A stretch of DNA of 21,432 nucleotides from Paulinella micropora. Lineage: Eukaryota; Cercozoa; Imbricatea; Euglyphida. Below, one piece after another: positions 11,709-21,224 of the stretch (the stretch's first letter is position 1; every line of letters begins with the position of its first letter). The stretch is taken from positions 322,118 to 343,549 of the forward strand of contig BJOX01000072.1 of NCBI GenBank assembly GCA_009731375.1, given 5' to 3'. A program made the translations under genes and the position numbers. Under the pieces are notes generated by a model. The model was not told where the DNA came from. It saw nothing but the letters and a program-made list of their open reading frames with translations, and made no database searches.

Positions 11709-12240
11709 CACCATCACCATCATCATCATCATCATCATCATCACCATCACTATCATCATCATTATCACCATCAATTTCATCATCATAATCTCCATCATCA
11801 TCATCATCATCATCATTATCACCATCACCATCACCATCATCATCATCATCATCACCATCATCATCACCACCATCATCATTATCACCATCACCATCATCAT
11901 CATCATCATCATCATCATCACCATCATCGCCATCATCACCATCATCATCACCATCATCACCATCATCATCACCATCAGCATCATCACCATCTCCATCACC
12001 ATCATCATCTAGTGTTGGCAACCTTAGTGGTTGTCTGTCTGTGTGTCTGTGTTGAGTAGGAGGAGAAGGAGAAGAAGAAGAAGAAGAAGAAGAAGAAGAA
12101 GAAGAAGAAGAAGAAGAAGAAGAAAAAGAAGAAGAAAGAGGAGGAGGAGGAGGAGGAATAAAAAGAAGAAGAAGAAGAAGAAGAAGAAGAAGAAGAAGAA
12201 GAAGAAAGAGGAGGAAGAGAAGAACAAGAAGAACAAGAAG
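11008..12240. repeat. Intron 12: (GGGA)n/(GA)n, (ATCT)n, 770-bp (ATC)n, (GAA)n
   Basis: GTAAGG donor, GA repeat (11048-11108), ATCT (11138-11234), then about 770 bases of ATC trinucleotide with ACC and ATT variants (11235-12010), a short GT/TC island, and GAA/GAG repeat (12060-12240). The long ATC tract reads as poly-His, poly-Ile/Met or poly-Asp depending on frame and is not a gene. Confidence 0.9.
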
Positions 12241-12275
12241 AACCTGAGACTTGTTTGGAAGAGCAGAGCGAGGAG
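12241..12275 (+). CDS. Exon 13 (candidate, 5' limit uncertain) of ARM-TIR gene
   Basis: The segment reads PETCLEEQSEE up to GAGGAG|GTCTTG. It keeps the frame between exon 12 (one leftover base) and exon 14 (phase 0). The acceptor would be one of many AAG steps in the preceding (GAA)n tract, so the exon could extend left as poly-Glu to about 12166, where a TAA at 12159-12161 closes the frame. The polypurine context is a poor acceptor; the call rests on frame continuity and composition. Confidence 0.38.
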
Positions 12276-13490
<1,215 letters not shown>

Positions 13491-13528
13491 GCATCCTAGA
13501 CACTCCTTGGAGCAGTGTACAGGCTGTG

Positions 13529-13580
<52 letters not shown>

Positions 13581-13618
13581 CTCTATCTATCTATCTATCT
13601 ACCTACCTACCTACCTAC

Positions 13619-13650
<32 letters not shown>

Positions 13651-13673
13651 ATATCTATCTATCTATTATCTAT

Positions 13674-13732
<59 letters not shown>

Positions 13733-13776
13733 ATCTATGCATCCTAGACACTCCTTGGAGCAGTGTACAGGCTGTG

Positions 13777-13828
<52 letters not shown>

Positions 13829-13866
13829 CTCTATCTATCTATCTATCTACCTACCTACCTACCTAC

Positions 13867-13898
<32 letters not shown>

Positions 13899-13921
13899 AT
13901 ATCTATCTATCTATTATCTAT

Positions 13922-13980
<59 letters not shown>

Positions 13981-14024
13981 ATCTATGCATCCTAGACACT
14001 CCTTGGAGCAGTGTACAGGCTGTG

Positions 14025-14076
<52 letters not shown>

Positions 14077-14114
14077 CTCTATCTATCTATCTATCTACCT
14101 ACCTACCTACCTAC

Positions 14115-14146
<32 letters not shown>

Positions 14147-14169
14147 ATATCTATCTATCTATTATCTAT

Positions 14170-14228
<59 letters not shown>

Positions 14229-14272
14229 ATCTATGCATCCTAGACACTCCTTGGAGCAGTGTACAGGCTGTG

Positions 14273-14331
<59 letters not shown>

Positions 14332-14344
14332 AATCAATCAATCA

Positions 14345-14382
<38 letters not shown>

Positions 14383-14430
14383 TTATCTATCTATCTACCT
14401 ACCTACCTACCTACCTACCTACCTTCCTAC

Positions 14431-14464
<34 letters not shown>

Positions 14465-14470
14465 GTCTAT

Positions 14471-14523
<53 letters not shown>

Positions 14524-14540
14524 AATCTATCTATCTATCT
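13491..14540 (+). repeat. 248-bp higher-order tandem repeat, four units
   Basis: A 40-base unique core (GCATCCTAGACACTCCTTGG and on to GTGAT) occurs at 13491, 13739, 13987 and 14235, spacing exactly 248. The 200 or so bases between are the same compound microsatellite in units 1-3, down to isolated CTCT, TATAT, TTAT and CTACC interruptions. Unit 4 diverges after about 50 bases (CAATCAATCAAT). Confidence 0.92.
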
Positions 14541-14541
14541 A

Positions 14542-14590
14542 TAAGGGGTAATCCGCGCTGTCTTGGACGGTATAGTCACAACCTCTGCTG
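14542..14590 (+). repeat. Dispersed 49-bp repeat, copy 1
   Basis: TAAGGGGTAATCCGCGCTGT through CACAACCTCTGCTG, flanked by ATCT repeat on both sides. It matches 15574-15624 with few substitutions. Function unknown; possibly the end of another mobile element. Confidence 0.75.
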
Positions 14591-14612
14591 TCTATCTATC
14601 TATCTATCTATA

Positions 14613-14667
<55 letters not shown>

Positions 14668-14686
14668 TTATCTATCTATCTTTTAA

Positions 14687-15196
14687 GAGGGCGAGCAGAA
14701 GCCTAAGAAACAGTCATTTCATCGACCATCCCTGCTTGACACTGCAAACGATTGGCAACTCCAAACCCAATACACCGGTTCTGAGCAAGCCTTTCCTGTC
14801 CACATTTGTGTCACTGACCTCCGCCCCGATATCGTTGTCTGGTCACTGTCTACCAAGATATGTATTCTGATCGAGCTAACGTGCCCGGTCGAGGAAAACA
14901 TCCTTGACGCACGAGCCTACAAGACCAACCGATACAACAAGCTCAAATCTCAAATCGAGGACAACGGATGGACCTGCCACCTTCGACCAATCGAATGCGG
15001 GGCTCGCGGCATGGTATCGTTCTCTGTTCATCGATGTTTCCGCGCCTTGGGTTTTTCCCATCCCCAATCCAAATCCCTTTGCTTCAAGCTATCCTCCTGC
15101 GTAGCTCGTTGCTCTTTTGCGATTTATCGCTCCTGTGCAGTCAAAAATTGGACTAATCTTCCTCTAGTCCGTATTGGTGACTGCATTCCATCATAG
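14687..15196 (+). pseudogene. Retrotransposon RLE-domain ORF fragment
   Basis: C-terminal 169 codons of the element's ORF. The frame is set by the RPDIV...IELT motif and entered from ATCT repeat without a start codon. The sequence after the endonuclease core (SVHRCFRALGF, then two Cys-rich stretches, ending RIGDCIPS) is the element-specific tail. No frameshift is visible within the fragment, so the insertion looks young. It lacks everything upstream and cannot be autonomous. Confidence 0.8.
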
Positions 15197-15508
15197 CCGT
15201 CCAGTGTTGCATAGCCCGGGCTAGGTCCCTGCGGGGGTTTAGGCCTCATACAATGTCATCATTGTAGCTTGCGCAAGCTTACGGTGCTCAAAACACTTGG
15301 ACTAACGGCTTCCTTTTCTTTCTCTTCTTCCTTATCCTCCCACTCTCCATTCCTGCATTGCCTTTTTCTTCAACGTCCTTCCTCCTCTTCTTTTTCCAGA
15401 ACACAGTCTACCCGTGATTCCCATCCCGGACACATGCACAGTACACAAATTATTGTTTGATGTGAAACTGCGTTCCTTTGCAAGGACTACATTCCTTTGC
15501 GACATCTC
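14687..15508 (+). mobile_element. RLE non-LTR retrotransposon, 5'-truncated copy with endonuclease C-terminus (copy 3, longest)
   Basis: The frame 14687-15193 is open to TAG at 15194-15196. It carries a PD-(D/E)xK-like series: LRPDIVVW, then ILIELTCPVEENI, then a basic ARAYKTNRYNKL helix, then GWTCHLRPIECGARG. These fit the restriction-like endonuclease found at the C-terminus of R2/R4/NeSL/CRE-class non-LTR retrotransposons. The reverse transcriptase is absent. The 3' UTR (15197-15508) has short self-complementary blocks: TAGCCCGGGCTA (15212-15223), ACAATG/CATTGT (15250-15265) and AGCTTGCGCAAGCT (15266-15279). Both flanks are (ATCT)n. Dead fragment, sense to the host gene, inside intron 13. 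Confidence 0.85.
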
Positions 15509-15573
<65 letters not shown>

Positions 15574-15574
<1 letters not shown>

Positions 15575-15651
15575 AAGGAGTAATCCGCGCTGTTCTGGAT
15601 GGTATCGTCACAACCTCTGCTGGAAACCTAGAAGCATCACAAACCGTACAC

Positions 15652-15712
<61 letters not shown>

Positions 15713-15755
15713 ACAACCTCTGCTGGAAACATAGAAGCATCACAAACCGTACACA

Positions 15756-15799
<44 letters not shown>

Positions 15800-15807
15800 C
15801 GCCGGTT
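15574..15807 (+). repeat. Dispersed 49-bp repeat, copy 2, plus tandem (CT)n/(CA)n-containing unit
   Basis: Starts TAAGGAGTAATCCGCGCTGT, then a 47-base unit (ACAACCTCTGCTGGAAAC to CGTACACACTT) present twice, at about 15609 and 15713, each followed by a long (TC)n; the first also by (CA)n. It is followed by ATCT repeat. Confidence 0.75.
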
Positions 15808-15858
15808 TCTATCTATCTATCTATCTATCTATCTACCTACCTATCTATCTATATATCC

Positions 15859-15910
<52 letters not shown>

Positions 15911-16031
15911 GTCTATCTGTCTAATCTATGTCTGAGAAGTTCCTAGTCATCATCATCATCATCCCCCCCCCCCCTCCTCTCTTTCTCTCTCTCTCTATAT
16001 ATATATATATATGATATATATATATATCTCT

Positions 16032-16085
<54 letters not shown>

Positions 16086-16274
16086 CTTACATGCAATGAA
16101 CAAAGACTTCAAGCGCTTCGATCCCAGTCAAGACTCCTATCGACACCATGTATTATCGCTCATTAGGTAGATAGATAGATAGATGGATAAAGATAAAGAT
16201 AAAGATAAAGATAAAGATAATGATAAAGATAAGGATAAAGATAAAGATAAAGATAAAGATAAAGATATTTATCA
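15808..16274. repeat. Microsatellite block: (ATCT)n, (TC)n, (TA)n, (AAAGAT)n
   Basis: ATCT to about 15925, CAT and a short C run, TC/TA repeats (15975-16083), a 60-base unique stretch, GATA, then the hexamer AAAGAT (about 16188-16266). No gene was recognised. Confidence 0.85.
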
Positions 16275-16414
16275 TTAGATTTGTTCCACACCACCCAGAT
16301 TTCCGGTTTCTGGTGCCACTTTCTGGGTGGTTTGCGCCTGAAAAAGCCCGGTCTGAGGTGGCACTTTCACACCCCAGAAACCCGGAAATCTGGGCAGGTG
16401 TAGAAGGGGCCTAA
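16275..16414. mobile_element. MITE-like inverted-repeat element
   Basis: A 140-base segment starting TTAG and ending CTAA with imperfect terminal inverted repeats of about 40 bases. The left arm has CACCACCCAGATTTCCGG; the right arm read in reverse has CACCTGCCCAGATTTCCGG, and both continue into TTTCTGG. The outer right end (GAAGGGGCC) resembles termini of hAT-type non-autonomous elements, from memory only. No clear target duplication is visible. Confidence 0.55.
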
Positions 16415-17190
16415 GTTAGAAATCTATGTATGTATGTATTTTGTATGTATGTATGTATGTATGTATGTATGTATGTATGTATGTATGTATGTATGTATGT
16501 ATGTGCATTTGTGTGTATGTGTATGTATTCATGTATGTATGTATGTATGTATGTATGTTTGTATGCAATTTATGTAATGTATGTCATTTATGCAAGGTAT
16601 GTAGCTCTTGATGAGAGCTGGACCATGAGTCACTGTACAAGCAACAGAAATAAAGAACTTGCTGAGATCGAAGCGTTATATATATATTATATATATATAT
16701 ACATATATATATATATGTATGTATATATGTATGTATGTATGTGAAACGCTTCGATCTCAGATATATACAACAAGTAATTACTGCGTATATATATATATAA
16801 ATATAAATAAATAAATAAATGTATATATATATATATGTAATTACTGCGTGTACTTAAGGATAAGGAACTTTCCCATTGTGTATGTATGTATGTATGTATG
16901 TGTGTATGTATGTATACTTAAGGATAAGAACTTCCCCATTGTGTATGTATGTATGTATGTATGTATGTATGTATGTATATATTCTTGCATGTATGTATGT
17001 ATATGTATGCATGTGCATCTATGTATGTATGCACATATGTATGTATGTATGTACATCTGTTTGTATGTATGTATATGTAGGCATGTGCATCTATGTATGT
17101 ATGTATGTATGTATGTACATATGTTTGCATGTATGTATGTATGTATATGTATGTATCTATGTATCTATGTATATTTATGTGTATCCATAG
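16415..17190. repeat. (GTAT)n, (TA)n and short inverted/direct repeats
   Basis: GTAT tracts surround a 70-base unique stretch (16602-16677) with an open frame reading [12 protein letters not shown] and on to KELAEIEA, not assigned. CTGAGATCGAAGCG near 16662 is inverted at about 16746-16760. The unit ACTTAAGGATAAG...CCCATTGTGTATG occurs at about 16853 and 16917. Confidence 0.75.
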
Positions 17191-17233
17191 ACGTTCCTGG
17201 GCGCAGCGTGCCGGCTGGCAGTGATCGACGCAA
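17191..17233 (+). repeat. Echo of exon 14 5' end
   Basis: Forty-three bases after CCATAG match the start of exon 14 (17379 onward) with one substitution, then leave the match at CGCAA. The splice acceptor is retained; no donor is present. Confidence 0.85.
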
Positions 17234-17625
17234 TATATACATAGTATATTTTGCATGCATAATGATTACTAACCTAAACCTAAAGTCTACCTACCTACCT
17301 ACCTACCTACCTACCTACCTACCTGCCTACCTGCCTAATTACCTTGCTTTCTCGTATAATGGCTTTGTTTATCCTTAGACGTTCCTGGGCGCAGCGTGCC
17401 GGCTGGCAGTGATAGACGCAAACAAAGTCATCATACGAGAAAGCAAGGTAATTAGGCAGGTAGTTCACCAGGGCGACCGGCCGGTTCAGTGAAAATTTGC
17501 ACGGAAATGACGGAAAGTTTGTCTTTGGGTGGTAGGCAGTTAGGCAGGTAGGTAGGTAGGTAGGTAGACTTTAGGTTTAGGTTAGTAATGATTATGCATG
17601 CAAAATATACTATGTATATATGTAT
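17231..17625. repeat. Large inverted duplication enclosing exon 14
   Basis: Left arm 17231-17362 and right arm about 17419-17625 are reverse complements in two blocks. One is the TATGCATGC/AAACCTAAAGTCTACC block. The other is the CTGCCTAATTACCTTGC block, which is the reverse complement of the exon 14 3' end, its donor and the intron start. The right arm carries an extra unique insert of about 80 bases (17464-17540). Confidence 0.82.
17379..17447 (+). CDS. Exon 14 of ARM-TIR gene (armadillo helix)
   Basis: Begins after TTATCCTTAG and ends AGCAAG|GTAATT, both good sites. Its 23 codons read TFLGAACRLAVIDANKVIIR then ESK, and continue at phase 0 into exon 15 (ALPVLVEMI). The joined string has the armadillo layout of a small-residue helix, Asn and a hydrophobic helix. 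The first 40 or so bases with the TAG are repeated at 17191-17233, and the exon lies between the arms of an inverted duplication whose left arm includes a reverse complement of this exon's 3' half and donor. Confidence 0.88.
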
Positions 17626-17697
17626 ATTCACCTAGGTCAGGCAGGTTGGTAGGTTGGTAGGTTGGTACTTTATATGAAAATGTGTAACATTTCCTAG

Positions 17698-18258
17698 GCT
17701 CTCCCTGTTCTGGTGGAGATGATTAAACCCACCAAGACAGATCATTTCCTGCTTTTGCTGGGCCGGCTGCTGCTTCACCTGACCTTTGACCCCCTAAGCA
17801 AGCAAGAGCTGACGGCCTCTACCTTGGTCAAGAAGTCCAAAGCTGTCTTGAAGAAAAAAGAGGCCGCTCAGGGCACAACAGGGGAAGACGCCAAGGGGGT
17901 GTTTAAGGTGTATGGAGACCTGTTGTGGACACTTGGCTTGTCCTCACCATCCTCCTCGCCATCCTCCTCCTCATCATCACCACCATCCGAAGAAGGCGCT
18001 CGCAATGCCCACAAGGAGGCAAGCAGCCAGGACCAAGATGGCAGGGAGGCCAAGGCGGCTGTGGGTGGGCTGCAGGTGATGTTATCTTACAACTGGGCTA
18101 GTCAGCCGCGCATCCTACGCATCGCGGAGGGCCTGAAACGCCGCGGCTTCTGTGTGTGGCTTGACTTGGAGCAAATGGCTGGAAGCACCATCGAGGCTAT
18201 GGCGGGGGCGGTAGAGGGGTCGGCCGTGGTGGTGCTAGCGTACGAGCCAAAGTACAAG
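17698..18258 (+). CDS. Exon 15 of ARM-TIR gene: last ARM helices, linker, N-terminal half of TIR domain
   Basis: Opens after AACATTTCCTAG (the in-frame TAG is the splice site) and gives 187 codons. Residues 1-80 or so are armadillo-like (ALPVLVEMIKPTK, FLLLLGRLLLHLTFD), with a lysine-rich stretch near 45-54. Residues 82-97 are poly-Ser/Pro, and about 98-124 are polar linker. From about residue 125 a TIR domain starts: VMLSYNW (box 1), then a helix, GFCVWLDLE (strand B and BB loop), then MAGSTIEAMAGAVEGSAVVV up to EPKYK. Invertebrate, algal and protist TIR_2-type domains share the SYNW and D.E.M.GST motifs. The exon ends AAG|GTCATC, roughly halfway through the domain, before the helix that carries the catalytic Glu in NAD-cleaving TIRs. 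No continuation was found before the gap. Confidence 0.92.
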
Positions 18259-18317
18259 GTCATCATTACTATCATTAATTATAATAATAATAATAATAAT
18301 TATTGTTGTTGTTGTTG

Positions 18318-18357
<40 letters not shown>

Positions 18358-18417
18358 CCCTGAAAGGTGTTGGTGAAGGGGGTGGGGGGTTTGGGGGGAG
18401 GGGAAAAATGAAAATTG

Positions 18418-18473
<56 letters not shown>

Positions 18474-18499
18474 ACACGGGGGGGGGGGGGGGGGGGGGG
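18259..18499. repeat. Intron 15 start: (TTG)n/(TTA)n, shared 16-mer, poly-C and poly-G runs
   Basis: AAT/TTG/TTA trinucleotides, then ATCCCTGAAAGGTGTT (18356-18371; also at 21206-21221), a G-rich stretch, a C run of 52 (18422-18473), ACAC and a G run into the gap. The homopolymers may be partly artefactual. Confidence 0.85.
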
Positions 18500-19142
18500 N
18501 NNNNNNNNNNNNNNNNNNNNNNNNNNNNNNNNNNNNNNNNNNNNNNNNNNNNNNNNNNNNNNNNNNNNNNNNNNNNNNNNNNNNNNNNNNNNNNNNNNNN
18601 NNNNNNNNNNNNNNNNNNNNNNNNNNNNNNNNNNNNNNNNNNNNNNNNNNNNNNNNNNNNNNNNNNNNNNNNNNNNNNNNNNNNNNNNNNNNNNNNNNNN
18701 NNNNNNNNNNNNNNNNNNNNNNNNNNNNNNNNNNNNNNNNNNNNNNNNNNNNNNNNNNNNNNNNNNNNNNNNNNNNNNNNNNNNNNNNNNNNNNNNNNNN
18801 NNNNNNNNNNNNNNNNNNNNNNNNNNNNNNNNNNNNNNNNNNNNNNNNNNNNNNNNNNNNNNNNNNNNNNNNNNNNNNNNNNNNNNNNNNNNNNNNNNNN
18901 NNNNNNNNNNNNNNNNNNNNNNNNNNNNNNNNNNNNNNNNNNNNNNNNNNNNNNNNNNNNNNNNNNNNNNNNNNNNNNNNNNNNNNNNNNNNNNNNNNNN
19001 NNNNNNNNNNNNNNNNNNNNNNNNNNNNNNNNNNNNNNNNNNNNNNNNNNNNNNNNNNNNNNNNNNNNNNNNNNNNNNNNNNNNNNNNNNNNNNNNNNNN
19101 NNNNNNNNNNNNNNNNNNNNNNNNNNNNNNNNNNNNNNNNNN
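18500..19142. other. Assembly gap (643 N)
   Basis: Unresolved bases flanked by poly-G on the left and poly-C on the right. The next TIR exon could lie here. Confidence 1.
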
Positions 19143-19170
19143 CCCCCCCCCCCGCAAATCGGCACCACTG

Positions 19171-19680
19171 TCGGAATAAATCATGGTTTGTCGGAACGAG
19201 GAGGAGTTCGGAGCTCATATTTGCAGGGTAGTTAGCCCCAGACTCGATCTTGATGCTGATATGATTTTTTGGAATTCACGCAAATATTTGTGTTATGGGA
19301 GTGTCCTGAATGCCAAAATTCCTTTTTTTTCGCACCCCAATCGGAATAATCATGGTTTGTGTGAACCAGGAGGAGTTGGGAGCTCATATTGACAGGGTGG
19401 CTAGCCCCAGACTCGATGTTGATGCTGATATAATTTCTTTGGAATTCACGCAAATATTTGCGTTAGGGGAGTGTCCTGAATGCGAAAATTCCTTGTTTTT
19501 TTAGCCTATTTTCTGCACCCTTGTCGGAATAAATCATGGTTTGTGTGAACCAGGAAGAGTTGAGAGCTCATATTGACAGGGTGGCTAGCCCCAGACTCGA
19601 TGTTGATGCTGATATACTTTTTTGGAATTCACGCAAATATTTGCGTTAGGGAATCCGAAATTCCTGGTTTTTTGGGAGTA
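19171..19680 (+). repeat. Satellite A, three units of 170-183 bp
   Basis: Units start at TCGGAATAA at 19171, 19341 and 19524. Shared blocks include ATCATGGTTTG, GAGCTCATATT, TAGCCCCAGACTCGAT, GATGCTGATAT and GGAATTCACGCAAATATTTG. Open frames exist but shift between units and carry no motif; regarded as non-coding. Confidence 0.9.
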
Positions 19681-19690
19681 CTTGCCGGTA

Positions 19691-20340
19691 CCGGACGGGG
19701 CAGGGGGGGTCCGGGGGGCCCTCCCCCCGGGAACCCAAGCCCGGCGATTGTAAGTACCCGTTTTGGTCGCGGGTGGCACCCAAACCAGAAAATTGAGGTC
19801 TGTGTGTCACCAGGCGCCCTCCAGCAATTGAACGTACCCTGTCGACGGGGAAGGGGGGGTCCGGGGGGCCCTCCCCCCGGGAACCCCTTGTACGTACCCG
19901 TTTTGGTCGCGGGTGGCACCCACACCAGAAAATTGAGGTCTTGTGCCACCAGGCACCGTTTGCGCACACCAGAGGGAGTTAGCGGCTGATATTTTGTATA
20001 TCTGACACTTCTTGATGAGCTCTTTTCGAAAATATAAAAATTGTTTCTCCGGGTGGCATACACACCGGAACGTTGAGGTTTTTGCGCCACCAGGCGCCGT
20101 TTTCGCACACCTGAGGGAGTTTGAGGCTGATGTTTGGTGTACCCGACACCTCTCGGTGCGCTGTCTTCGGAGATAAAAAAGTTTGGTGGCGGGTGGCACA
20201 AAAACCAGAGATTTGAGGTTTTTGTGCCACCAGAGCTTACACTTGCATTCTGCTGGTACCTCCGGCAATTGAACGTACCCTGTCGACGGGAAAGGGGGGC
20301 TCCGGGGGGCCCTTCCCCCGGGAACCCCAGCCCGAGGGCG
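19691..20340 (+). repeat. Satellite B, four units with exact 140-bp spacing, GC-rich hairpins
   Basis: GGGTGGCA occurs at 19771, 19911, 20051 and 20191, exactly 140 apart, each followed by a variant of ACCAGAAAATTGAGGT and a CACCAG. Hairpin CCGGGGGG-CCCT-CCCCCCGG lies at 19711-19730 and 19861-19880, and a one-mismatch version at 20302-20321. 140 is not a multiple of 3, which argues against coding. Confidence 0.92.
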
Positions 20341-20380
20341 GGGGGGGGGGGGGGGGGGGGGGCTTCCCCCCCCCCCCCCC

Positions 20381-20588
20381 NNNNNNNNNNNNNNNNNNNN
20401 NNNNNNNNNNNNNNNNNNNNNNNNNNNNNNNNNNNNNNNNNNNNNNNNNNNNNNNNNNNNNNNNNNNNNNNNNNNNNNNNNNNNNNNNNNNNNNNNNNNN
20501 NNNNNNNNNNNNNNNNNNNNNNNNNNNNNNNNNNNNNNNNNNNNNNNNNNNNNNNNNNNNNNNNNNNNNNNNNNNNNNNNNNNNNNNN
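20381..20588. other. Assembly gap (208 N)
   Basis: Unresolved bases preceded by poly-G (20340-20362) and poly-C (20366-20380). Confidence 1.
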
Positions 20589-20822
20589 AACTCAAAACCA
20601 TTTGGTGGATGATGCTGGGGAGGAGGGTCGTTGGGCGCCTGTCGAAGATCTTAAACTCCGCTATGCCAGTTGATAGCCCGTGGACCCAGCGGATACCAAA
20701 TTGTTATGGGTGGGGTTTTGAGGTAGTTCTAGCAACCATGCTTGGTGTCCGCACTTGCACATGCGGCAACGTTTTGCAAGAGGTTGTTGGGACTGCGGAA
20801 TAACCTCGGCTTAGTGTAGTCT
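20589..20822 (+). other. Unassigned unique sequence with short open frames
   Basis: Follows the third gap. The frame to TAA at 20801-20803 reads ILNSAMPVDSPWTQRIPNCY and on to RTCTCGNVLQEVVGTAE. Nothing in it was recognised as a known family. It may be the end of an element whose 3' region continues into the stem-loop block. Confidence 0.35.
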
Positions 20823-20928
20823 TGCCCTCAGGAGCTCCATCGGTGGCCCCTATAATCAGTCGAGAGACTGACTAGGTGGGGATGGAGCACCTCGAACAAG
20901 GGCATGGAGGCTCATGTCCGGAAACGGA
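20823..20928 (+). ncRNA. Nested stem-loop block with two GNRA tetraloops (possible structured 3' UTR)
   Basis: Outer pair TGCCCT (20823-20828) with AGGGCA (20899-20904); next pair GCTCCATC (20834-20841) with GATGGAGC (20881-20888); inner hairpin TCAGTC-GAGA-GACTGA (20856-20871); separate hairpin TCCG-GAAA-CGGA (20917-20928). A (TTA)n tract starts about 40 bases downstream. Conserved RNA class not identified; a retroelement 3' UTR is one explanation. Confidence 0.4.
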
Positions 20929-20965
20929 TCGTGCAATCAGCTGCATCAGTATGCCTTAGAGGAAG

Positions 20966-20967
20966 TA

Positions 20968-21028
<61 letters not shown>

Positions 21029-21041
21029 GTTGTTGTTGTTG

Positions 21042-21078
<37 letters not shown>

Positions 21079-21103
21079 TATTATTATTGTTTTGTTATTG
21101 TTA

Positions 21104-21170
<67 letters not shown>

Positions 21171-21205
21171 TATCATCATCATCATTATGATTGATTATTA
21201 TTATT
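20966..21205. repeat. (TTA)n/(TTG)n microsatellite
   Basis: 240 bases of ATT with a (TTG)6 block near 21029, ending at the 16-mer ATCCCTGAAAGGTGTT (21206-21221) that also ends the tract at 18356. Confidence 0.95.
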
Positions 21206-21224
21206 ATCCCTGAAAGGTGTTAAC

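Noticed and set aside
13491-14540. CRISPR-like regular spacing
   Set aside because: The spacers are identical microsatellite, the period is 248 and the context is eukaryotic.
16602-16677. Exon reading [12 protein letters not shown] to KELAEIEA
   Set aside because: No donor follows and its phase does not fit between exons 13 and 14.
18235-19235. Open frames of poly-Pro/Gly with long X runs
   Set aside because: They cross an N gap and homopolymers, so the frame is meaningless.
19629-20201. Reverse-strand frame of 190 codons across satellite B
   Set aside because: The 140-bp period shifts frame each unit, so repeats do not encode a repeated peptide; openness follows from GC content.
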